Positions 9,691 to 18,300 of a stretch of DNA of 64,000 nucleotides are shown here, in pieces. How positions within the stretch are numbered: the stretch's first letter is position 1; each line of letters starts with the position of its first letter. The position numbers and the translations under genes are program-made. The notes under the pieces were generated by a model, which did no database searches, was not told where the DNA came from, and saw only the letters and a program-made list of their open reading frames with translations. Source of the stretch: Hyaloperonospora brassicae (taxonomy: Eukaryota > Oomycota > Peronosporomycetes > Peronosporales > Peronosporaceae); the NCBI GenBank assembly GCA_947650285.1, contig CANTFL010001312.1, forward strand, positions 124,001 to 188,000, in the 5' to 3' direction.

Positions 9691-10550
9691 TAACGGAGGA
9701 GATTCGTGTCTCCTGCGTATGCCTTCCGTACGTCGTCGAATAACGGCGACGGCGGCACACTGATGAAAATTGTCGCAACAGTGAGCAAGGCCTCACTGTT
9801 GACTCGGGTCGCTGGCTCGAAGTCGGGCCGACGTGATAACGCATCAGTGACGACATCTAGTCGTCCTGGCTTGTAATCCACGGAGAAGTTATACTCCGCG
9901 AAGAAGGACAGCCACCTCGCCATCCTTTGCGAGAGGTGTGGACTGTTTATGGCCGTGCGTAGTGGCGCATGGTCCGTATAGACGATGAACGGTCTATCCC
10001 CCAAGAGATAGTCACGAACCTCGGCCATTGCACACTTCATGCCAATGCGTTCCTTGTCATGCACTGGGTAATTGCTTTCAGCTGGTTGCAGCTGACGCGA
10101 TTGATAGCAGACGACGAGCTCTGCGCCGTCTGTGTCATAATGCATCAACGCACAGCTGAAAGCAAAATCGCTGGCGTCACAGACCACATGAAAATGTCTG
10201 TCCTGATCTGCAATCGCCGAGATTGGCGATTGCATCAAGCTTTTCTTAATGCTTTCAAAGGAACGCTGACATTCAGCGTTCCATGATAACTTCACATCTT
10301 TCCTGAGCAAGAAAGTAAGATGAGCAGTCATATCGGCGTAGTTGCGCGAGTACTTGTGCAAGTACGCCGCTAGCCTGAAGAGACATCGAAGTCCCTTGAC
10401 ATCGACTGGCACGGGCCATTCGGTGATCGACTTGATCGTTTCGGGATCAGGGCGTAAGCCGTGTTTACCCAAGATGCACCCAAGAAGTGGTATTTCGCTA
10501 GCCGCGAATATACACTTCTTGAGGTTGTCGTACAACTTATGCCTGCGCAT
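9690..10550 (-). pseudogene. Element B RT thumb/connection and RNase H
   Basis: A 286-codon open frame starts in the RT thumb (KKCIFAASEIPLLGCILG, GLRPDPETIKSI). It continues into RNase H with FHVVCDASDFAFSCALM (catalytic Asp), the YQSRQLQPAESNYPVHDKE segment, RPFIVYTDHAPLRT (catalytic Asp), and DVVTDALSRRPDFEP. All key acidic residues appear present, making this one of the least damaged domains in the window. It ends at KAYAGDTNLLR before the integrase linker. Confidence 0.9.
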
Positions 10551-11180
10551 AAGTTAAAGAACCTTACGAACGTGAGTTCAGCCGATTTGAACGTCCGTCC
10601 TTCCATCCATAGCCCGGCTATGAACGAACACATCGTCAAAGTAACTCGGTGCGAAATCACGCACCGGTCTCAACACATTTGTAACGCATCTGTTGAATTT
10701 TGCAGGGGATTACTCAGACCCTGTGGCATCACTAGCCACTCCCACAGCATACCGCTGGGGTTGCTCACTGCTGTGTACGGAACATCCCGTTCACGCATAA
10801 GGATCTGATAGAATCCGTCTATCAGATCCATGGACGAAAAGATGGTACTCTTAGACATACCATCTATGATTACGTCCTTCCTCGGTATCGGCGTCTGAGC
10901 CGGTACCGTTGCAGCATTCAACTTGTTGAATGCGTGCACTATCCGCCATCTTCCTGTGGCCTTTCGCACACAGAAGGTCGGAGACTGTGAGGGGGTGTTG
11001 ATTCCCTCACTTGGTCTGCTGCTAAGCGATCGGCAAAAAACTTGTCGATCGCTAGTACTTGTTCACGAGGCAGTGGCCACTGCTTCATGACACAGTACTT
11101 CGAGCCCGGCTTGAGCTCGATATCGTGTCGAGTGCCTTTTTCCTTAGGCAACTCGCAAGGTACGTATTCAGGGAACACAT
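10551..11180 (-). pseudogene. Element B RT fingers/palm, frameshifted
   Basis: MFPEYVPCELPKEKGTRHDI to RESTPPHS (11178-10985) is followed by a frameshift into RKATGRWRIVHAFNKL and SMDLIDGFYQILMRERD (10969-10690). A second shift leads to the catalytic SYFDDVFVHSRAMDG (about 10610-10655). It is nearly identical to A1 and A2 at nucleotide level, including the TAG (11182-11184) just upstream in LIEF-stop-DVFP. An extra insertion after MDG relative to A1 is shared in size class with A2. Confidence 0.88.
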
Positions 11181-11181
11181 C

Positions 11182-11589
11182 CTAGAATTCGATCAAATCC
11201 TTATACAATGGATTTGCCTGAAGCGACTTCCAGAATTGAGACGTGTTTCTCTCAATCCGAGTCTTCTCATCGAGGACACTTTTGTCCATCGATGAGCTGC
11301 TGGGAACCCGTTCGTTCTCAGTAAACATTGTTGCCGATAGAATACAGGCCACATACTCATCCGCTGTGACGAGTATGCAGATCCTCTTGACTTGGCCACA
11401 AGGCAAATCACGCAGGAACCGTTTCGTTTCGAGCGTTGGAAATTGAGTCATCTCCGAAGTTAACTTCAGAGGCGCAACCAGATTAAGCGTGTAAGCGCCT
11501 ACGCTTGATCCGTCATTGACCAAGACGTTCAGTGTCTCGATGACCTCCTGGGAAATCACTTCCACAGGATCTGGGTTAGCTTTCTCCAC
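11182..11589 (-). pseudogene. Element B protease-RT connector
   Basis: A 135-codon open stretch, EVIETLNVLVNDGSSVGAY to LQANPLYKDLIEF, is collinear with 1979-2329 of A1 and ends at the shared TAG. Relative to A, roughly 300 bp of linker between protease and this segment is missing in B. Confidence 0.75.
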
Positions 11590-11756
11590 AATTTAGTGAT
11601 CATCTACAGTGTGTTATTGTACAGTCGTGCTAACGACCGTATCACAAGTGAGGCCATCGCACTCACTCGTAGTACACCCACGTGAGTGTGGGCGTTCCAA
11701 GATATTCGTCAGGTGGTTATCTTAGGAGAAGTGGCAGGTATCGTAACCGATCGATA

Positions 11757-12194
11757 CTACCAACTCGCCCTTAGCTCGTATTTCCTGAGCCAAGGCAACC
11801 CTAAGATGACGTCGAGATTGTCATCTAGGTCAAGCACGATGAAATCATCATCGTACTGTTCGCCTTTGACTGTGTAGTGGATTCCGAATGCGCGTTTCTT
11901 CGCAGTGATCGATACGCCTGTCGCTAGGCACACCTCCATCTTCGTTGGAGAGATCTCCTGCTCCACGAAGTTATAACTTACTGCCTCTAGAGACTGGCGA
12001 CGAACAAAATTGTTCGACGCCCCACAGTCAACTAGGGCGCGAAGTAAATAGTCTTTTGTCACTTCTAACCTTAAGATGATGAGTGACACCTCATCACCAG
12101 GTGCAGAGAGACACAGAAATTGTGTGTCGGGAGCAACCTTCTTCAGGAGATTCGAAAATTCTCTTTGTTGCTGGATCAGTAGGGCGCTCCGCCC
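11757..12194 (-). CDS. Element B protease, in frame with gag across UAG
   Basis: Immediately after the gag UAG (12195-12197) the same frame continues GRSALLIQQQREFSNLLKK, then SAPGDEVSLIILRLEVTKDY, and the protease active-site flank LVDCGASNNFVRRQSLE. The second half of the fold follows (FIVLDLDDNLDVILGLPWL), before a stop at 11757. No stop interrupts the 145 codons between the UAG and 11757, so expression would depend on suppressing the UAG. The active site reads Asp-Cys-Gly, not the usual Asp-Thr/Ser-Gly. Confidence 0.8.
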   Translation of the reverse strand, partial: GRSALLIQQQREFSNLLKKVAPDTQFLCLSAPGDEVSLIILRLEVTKDYLLRALVDCGASNNFVRRQSLEAVSYNFVEQEISPTKMEVCLATGVSITAKKRAFGIHYTVKGEQYDDDFIVLDLDDNLDVILGLPWLRKYELRASW

Positions 12195-12204
12195 CTACTG
12201 ATCC
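12173..12204 (-). promoter_or_regulatory. gag-pol readthrough stem-loop (element B)
   Basis: On the coding strand GGATCAGTAGGG pairs perfectly with CCCTACTGATCC over 12 bp around the loop GCGGAGCG. The gag stop UAG (12195-12197), in CAG-UAG-GGG context, lies inside the 5' arm, and gag and pol share one frame. Equivalent stems exist in A1, A2, C and D with paired substitutions. This matches the general arrangement of UAG readthrough signals in gammaretroviruses, though there the structure lies downstream of the stop. Confidence 0.75.
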
Positions 12205-13220
12205 CGACCGTTTTTTGATGGTCCACCTCGCTGTTGCGACTTCGCAGCAGCAACGGACCCTCGACCTTCAGTTCTTGTTGCTGGTGGGTGAACACTGCGC
12301 TCAGCACCCCGAGGTCCTGAGCGGGGGATACTGCGTTCATATGCGTAGTGTCTCAGTTTATGACAGCGATGACATCTCAACATGTGCTTGTCATTCGCAG
12401 GGCGAGGTTTCTCGCCCTCGACTTGACAGAGGTCCATTGGTTCTGGACCTCCGAATGCTAATCGTCTCTGTGGACGATGCGGGGTCAACTTAGCGTAAGC
12501 CTGCCTCACACTATAATCTTCTTGCTCCGCTGCAAAGATTGCCTCTGAGAGCGTCTTTAGCTCTCCGCGGAACAGGTGGTCCCTAGCGGGAACGTCTGAA
12601 AGCCTTCGAATAAAGATTGTGGTCAACACAAACTCACTCACAGGGTTCACTACCATGCAGCTTGCAAGGTAGCGTACATGTTGAGCGTAAGCGTGAACCT
12701 TACGATTACCCTGCTTGATTTGCAGGAGCTCCGAAAGAGTCCTGAGCTCTGCTCTGGTCGGCTCAAACGTCTCACTGAGCAGGGTCTTGAAGATTCTCAA
12801 CGACTTAAACACATGTGGGTCGTGCAACTTGAGGTTCAGGGCCCAAACTCTGGCTTCTCCTGCCAGGTTAGACTGAGCGAATGAGACTTGCATTCGCTCA
12901 TCATCGATGCGACGAGCATCGATGGCATCGTCCAGCTCGACGAACCACCTCAACAAGGAGTCTTCCTCGACTCCCCGATACTTGGAGACCTCTAGTTTTA
13001 GAGACTCCCGTCGACGCTCACGCGTCCGCTCTGCGGACTGAGACTGTTGTTGTCTCAGTGCTTCGGTCCGCTGGTGATCTTGCTGTTGTAACAAGGCCAC
13101 CTGTGCTCGCGACTTATCAAGTTTTCGTTGCAAGAACTTGCTAATGACGACATGTTACTGGTCTCTATCCCTTGAGGATAGCATGGCCGAGGTGGGTTCC
13201 TCGCCAACGGTCGAGCTCAT
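12195..13220 (-). pseudogene. Element B gag, one premature stop
   Basis: The ATG at 13220 begins MSSTVGEEPTSAMLSSRDRD. A TAA at codon 22 (13155-13157, CAA in the A copies) is the only stop before the terminal UAG. Downstream of it are a coiled-coil-like Gln/Arg-rich stretch (ALLQQQDHQRTEALRQQQ), the matrix/capsid core (SKYRGVEEDSLLRWFVEL, ARVWALNLKLHD, LLQIKQGNRKVHAYAQHV), and a zinc-knuckle remnant with two cysteines (RCHRCHKLRHYAYERS, the last Cys position being Arg). A basic tail follows. About 340 codons is typical of Gypsy Gag. One codon change would restore the whole frame, so this copy died recently. Confidence 0.9.
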
Positions 13221-13346
13221 TCGTTCGATCTCACTCCATTAGATGTCGCTCAAATGGGAGTAGCTTTCATGGGTTCCGTGAAAGCTGTAGCCGTCTACAT
13301 CTTCCAACATTTTCATGTTGGGCGATGGGGTTGTGGTCCTTGGACG

Positions 13347-13364
13347 GACTACAAAGTGCTACCA
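13347..13364 (-). promoter_or_regulatory. Element B primer-binding site
   Basis: Two bases inside the 5' LTR the minus strand reads TGGTAGCACTTTGTAGTC. TGG pairs with a tRNA CCA end. Element D has TGGTAGCACTTGTAGTC at the same place (31275-31291), so the site is shared. The cognate tRNA would end GUGCUACCA. I cannot name it. Confidence 0.6.
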
Positions 13365-13366
13365 GG

Positions 13367-13805
13367 TGTAACGGGGCACTGTTGACTACGTACTGGTTGA
13401 CCAGTACGGAGTATACTTCCACTGAAGACAGTAGTCGGCAGTGCCCTGCTAGGTGTTTAAGGAACACAGAGGAAGGAAGGGAGACTAAGTAGTCAGAAGA
13501 GTCTCTTGGTAAAAGTAAAACTGTATTAATATAATTAAGTTCTATAACTCCTTGAATCTCTGTTGTCCTGACTTAATCATACCAATATAACTACATGTAT
13601 GACGACGTCTACTCATTACTCATTGCGCGGGTCTAGCAGCGATTGGTGGGCTGATATCATCACGATATCAACCAATGAGTAGACCCTTCGGTCATCCCAA
13701 CAATATCACCATGTCTTGTGATATTGTTATAAGGATATTCGACGTAATATTCTTTATTGTCAGATTGTTTTGATGACAATCTCATGTAACGAATACCCCG
13801 TTACA
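13367..13805 (-). repeat. Element B 5' LTR
   Basis: 439 bp, from TGTAACGGGG to CCCCGTTACA, differing from the left copy by about a dozen substitutions and three single-base indels. It lies upstream of gag on the minus strand and so carries the element's promoter. Confidence 0.95.
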
Positions 13806-13810
13806 TCACT
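13806..13810. repeat. Target-site duplication of element B, right copy (tcact)
   Basis: tcact follows the right LTR and matches 6049-6053 exactly. Confidence 0.95.
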
Positions 13811-14793
13811 CGCCACGAGAGGCAAGATAAACCTGCATCTCGAGACAATTGGTGAATATAAACCGATCACAGGTTGGCGAATTCTCTTCAAACCTTTTGC
13901 GAGCTGCAACAAGTTTGTCCAGCCAAACGTCACGGCCAATATTTTCGATGGTGCCGATGAAAGCGCTCCACGCCTGTACCATTGAAATGTCGTCTCTGTT
14001 GCGGTTGCCGTGCTAACATCGATGTCTTCTTTAGACATCGATGTAAAAATCATGCTCAGTGCGATAATTATTTGCACTGGGATCAAGTCCATGGATCCTA
14101 GACAAGTCAAAGAGTGAAATTCGAAAACTTCTAGTGGTATATCCATACCACTCTCTTAACCTGCTCAACGTAGGCATCATGGCTTGTTCTCAGGAGAAGA
14201 TCGTAACGCGTTGCGATACTTCTACTCCTGCGTGTTGCTAGCATTAAAGCTGACTACACGATCGCCTCGATACCTAGTATTGATGCGGATATGGATACGA
14301 TGAATCCGCGAAGATTCAGTGACATTCTCATGAAGACTGGCGATCTCATGCTTTACAATCGCCTCGTATGAATACGAGCGCGATCGGCACGATTCCGGAG
14401 ACAAGGTCGCAGACGCGTCGAGTAAATTGAGCATCTCATGAAGCAACTTTTAGTTTAGAGTGCCGCGAGAGTAGCAGCCGTCGTTTCCGCAACCTTACGG
14501 TCGGGCTTTGCGAACGGTTTCGAGTCGGAAGAATCCGAATCGCTTGAATAGATCACCTTTATCACGGGATCTTGGTCTATGGGACTACCACCCGCAGCCG
14601 AAGCTGCGGATGAAGAAGCTACACGTGGATGATTACGTGCTCCTGCAACTACGAATTTTGCAGCCTGCTTAATGGTAACAGCAGGTGACCTGACACCTGC
14701 TGCTGAGTCTTGGACAGCTTGTTCTCCGGCTGCACGAATCCCTGCAGCCGCTTCAATTGCGGCCTTGTTCGCGCAGCGCATGGACGAAAACGT
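13811..14793 (-). pseudogene. A1 antisense ORF, N-terminal and middle parts
   Basis: Read on the minus strand from about 14793 (MTFSSMRCANKAAIEAAAG) it gives a Ser/Ala-rich N-terminus with SSSAASAAGG, then a D/S-rich patch (IYSSDSDSSDSKPF). A middle region follows, with YSYEAIVKHEIASLHENV and RGDRVVSFNASNTQE (14446-14222). The conserved block VQAWSAFIGTIENIGRDVWL (about 13970-13910) corresponds to AWNAFVQNVKNFGGEGW of B and YALNAFVRNVEDLW of C. Stops and shifts separate these parts, and B was inserted inside the ORF. Its end is at 5410-6053. Confidence 0.65.
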
Positions 14794-14914
14794 CATGCGC
14801 TGAAAAGTTGAGATGAGAGGAAAGACCAACAAGTGCTCCCTGTCCTCAGAGCGACACGACGGTAGTCGCATTGTCATCAATCAATCAAATCACTGACTAG
14901 AGTGACGGATTGTT

Positions 14915-14929
14915 GGGTGGAGGGGGTAA
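14915..14929 (+). promoter_or_regulatory. A1 polypurine tract
   Basis: GGGTGGAGGGGGTAA directly precedes the 3' LTR, in the position expected for plus-strand priming. Confidence 0.65.
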
Positions 14930-15372
14930 TGTAACAAGGTGAGCCCGATACATAAAAACTGATACAAATGTATCAACTTTTGAATATTATCTATTTTGAT
15001 GATATTCAATCAGCGATACTCGAGAAGAGGTGATGTTGTCGGAATATTACCCCCAATGGTAATATTCGTGGGCGTTCCATTTCTTGGTTGATGTAACATC
15101 TACATCCACCAAATTAACCACCGATCGCTTATGGACGCGCGCAATGGGTTGTGAGCAAGAGACATACATAGTAGATGGTAGTTTAATGTAGTTAGATTAA
15201 GACGAAAGATGATTTAGTAATGAAATATAACCATATTAAATAACAGTTCTACTTTTTCTCTTAGACAGAGCTTTCGAGTAATGGCCTTCTTCGCTGCTCT
15301 TCCTCGCCACATGTACGTGGCGTCGGGTGCACACAACCTTGTGTTAGATTGACACAAGACGTGCCCCGTATA
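14930..15372 (+). repeat. A1 3' LTR
   Basis: It starts TGTAACAAGG and ends near CCCCGTATA, collinear with the A2 LTRs (38061-38526, 45914-46379). By eye it is only about three-quarters to four-fifths identical to them, far less than the internal regions of A1 and A2 resemble each other. Confidence 0.85.
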
Positions 15373-18300
15373 GGAAAGGTTTGTGAAATTCGTGGTCGTC
15401 GTTCGCCAAATGTCAATCTTTGGAAATAGTGTCGTGAGCGAGTGAAAATATGTGTATACCACGAATCTTACGTATGAAATTCAATGTCCATTCGTTAAAC
15501 CGTATCTGGATGTGCCAGGTTGATGTTTAATTAAGTCATGAAGCCAAGCATCGTAAGATTTCGTAGTCGCCAAGCCGTGGTACTAGACCGCCCCGAATAA
15601 TGTATTCATTAACCTTGTCGTTTTCTACTTCCTTGATACCGTTTGAGGTGAGCGTTAGTCGATTGCTATTGCTCGTCTATGCCAAAAGCTAGTAGGAGCG
15701 GAAACAGTCTGGCTGTAAGCATCCTAGAAAAATGTTTCGCAAAAGAGATCTGTCGATCAGCAATCATTAAACAAGACGAGAGCATAAAGCGTCCGTAATG
15801 ATTAATGGTGCCTACGCATTGGGAACGTAAACGCGAACTCAAAATGATAGTGATATATGATCAAAGAGTACTTGGTGCATTGTTTAGCGGTTCGTCACAT
15901 CTCAGCCAGAGGAAGATAAAAATATATACCTCACGCATAGATCCACTTGACTTGACTCTACGATCGAAGCGCTTAACGAAAGAGTAGGCTTGATCACTTT
16001 GACATTGTTTAACTAAAGGCAAAATTATGTCGACCATGTAAGACTATCACGAGTATCGAGTTCAACCTGACGGTTCCGAGCATGATGGCTTGCTGACGTA
16101 TTAAACACTTAAACTGGCGGACTGTGATTGGTAGACAAGTAGTGACCAAATGAATTAGCTCCCACTAACTATAAGAGATAAAGATGCGACATCCATGGTT
16201 GTTATTCCCTTTACCAAAGCTGCCGTGGAAGTGTATTGTGACGGGATTGTGAGCGTATTGCGTGTCATTGACACAAATTGGGTCGGTATGAATATTATCG
16301 TAACTGATTATATACTCATGTTTTCACCCTTTTGGCGTATGCATTAAAGAATACACTAAACTCGAAGTATGACAGAGCCGCTACACCTGTACGTTAGTCC
16401 AATATATGATATCAATAAATATTTCACCGGGATGATGCAAGACGCGCGCAGTAAGTGGTGACGAGATCTTATGTAAAGAGTTTGTAGTTCCATAGTTAGC
16501 ATAAATCGAAGGGGTTTTTATCAGAAAATGTGATTATACAAATAAACAGGAATACCATTGCTTATACAAGCGTTGTCGTCTGAAATATTTGCCTCTTACT
16601 TTGCACGTACAGTGTGTGTGAGGATTGGAAGTTTACCTGCCTTCACCAAGTAACTTCCGACCCTCACACACAATGTACGCGCGGAGTAAGAGGCAAGTTA
16701 GAGTAAGAGGGAAAACATTGTGATTTGCATGAGCTATGGAAGCGCAAGCGAAGAGTGTCATATTAAATTTGTGCCCTTGCTACTAGTCCCACTTAATGCG
16801 TCGACAGTAAAATCAAGCGCATTTCTGTCGCTGAAACGTCAATCTTGGCCGGTGCAAGACGAAAGCTTTACTTATAAAAACAATTGCGTGGGTCGCGCTA
16901 TCTTTTGAAATCCAAGTGGCGCCTCCCTGACCACACTCGTGCATCCGCCCTCAATATTATACTACCAGTAGTACTCCACACTCAGAGATAGGGCACATGA
17001 CACCGGGTGTGACAATTTATACTAAAGTACTCTCAACAAATGGTGTAATCGCATTCAATAATCTATATGTCGTCACTCATGCCGATTCACTCATAAATTG
17101 ATTTACACGGCAGATTATAGACCCTTTTTTTAAGTGCTGCACTCAGCGATGATGCAACAAATTGATCTAGCCTCTGAATCAAAGCGCTGTCATTTTTGCT
17201 GATATATTCTGGCTGGAATATTGCCTTAAAAAGTAGTAGTAAAATTTGTACGTTGCCTGCGCTTCAGTGTCTTTTCGTATATTGTCCTCAATCCAGGACG
17301 CCTAAGACGAATTGCAGCGAAGATAATCGTTGCGCAAATAAGAGGATTTTAAACCCAAGCAGTGAGATTTGTGCGCTTTTTGCCGGATACATTATGAGTA
17401 ACGCGCAAATACATCAGTAATAATAGAAGGACATGTGGAGCTAACACGAGCAATATTGCACTAACATGAACTGGTTGCAAAAAATTGGCTTGAACACCTT
17501 CATGTAACATGAATCGGCTAACCCTATGTAGCCAAAACCTTTTTACGTGCAGCATTATGATCGAGGTTTTTACGTATATACACGACAGCTATAGAGCTAT
17601 ATACATATGATTTAGTAAACATATGTATGTATTAGAATACTTATTTTTTATAATGAATAAATAATTTTTTGAAATCTCTGATTTGCAAACTTTATTTGCG
17701 CGTGTAATCAATCATGTAGCTCATCTTAATAATTTTACAAGGGTACGTTATTAATTTGCGACATCATTCATGACTAGCTTATAAGTTATGTATGTATAGT
17801 TGTTCTAAAGTTCAGTTATCAATTGATGACGAGATGACTTTATATGCATCGGCTTACTTCTCGTACTAAGCTATTGATAATATGATGACCAGTATAGCTC
17901 TAGTGTAGGATGCTTTGAACAACTTTCATTTCTAACGATGAGAGCGTAAAAATGGTTAAGATAACCGTTTTTATATGTTTTGCAAAAGCTTTCTTGTGTG
18001 TTGCACGTGTGCAATTGGTGCTGTTATTTCGAATCAACTATGGAGCTTTCCACTTATGACATTTAAGTCGTTGCTTAGTTTCGTAAACTTATGGGATACT
18101 TTGTCGTTTAAATTTTCCCATAAAACGAAGAGTCTGTAAATGGTGGGTACAAGCCGTAAGGAATGTCTCTAACGAGGGATCTATGTAGCTCAACTACAGA
18201 CTACTTGTACAACTTGTTGTTCACTCTTCGTACGTTGACCCTCTCATGAGATTCTAAGTCCATTAATTACGAAGAATGAATCATGCAGGATCCGGCTGAT

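Larger units (their letters stand above)
6054..13805 (-). mobile_element. Ty3/Gypsy chromovirus element B, complete but defective, nested in A1
   Basis: Two LTRs (6054-6495 and 13367-13805), each starting TGTAACGGGG and ending CCCCGTTACA, flank a minus-strand gag-pol and a plus-strand antisense ORF. A 5-bp duplication (tcact) and the empty site in A2 prove insertion into element A. By eye the LTRs differ at roughly a dozen positions (about 97% identical), versus about 95% for A2, fitting a younger age than its host element. Stops and frameshifts in gag, RT and integrase make it non-autonomous. Confidence 0.96.
1..15372 (+). mobile_element. Ty3/Gypsy chromovirus element A, copy 1 (A1), 5' truncated by window edge and split by element B
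   Basis: Gag, protease, RT, RNase H, integrase and chromodomain remnants follow in Gypsy order on the plus strand from base 1 to about 5900. The antisense ORF remnant and 3' LTR resume at 13811-15372, after the nested element B. The join is proved by copy A2 (38061-46379), which runs continuously across the same point (44782-44786). The 5' LTR lies outside the window. Stops and frameshifts occur in every domain, so the copy is dead. Confidence 0.93.
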
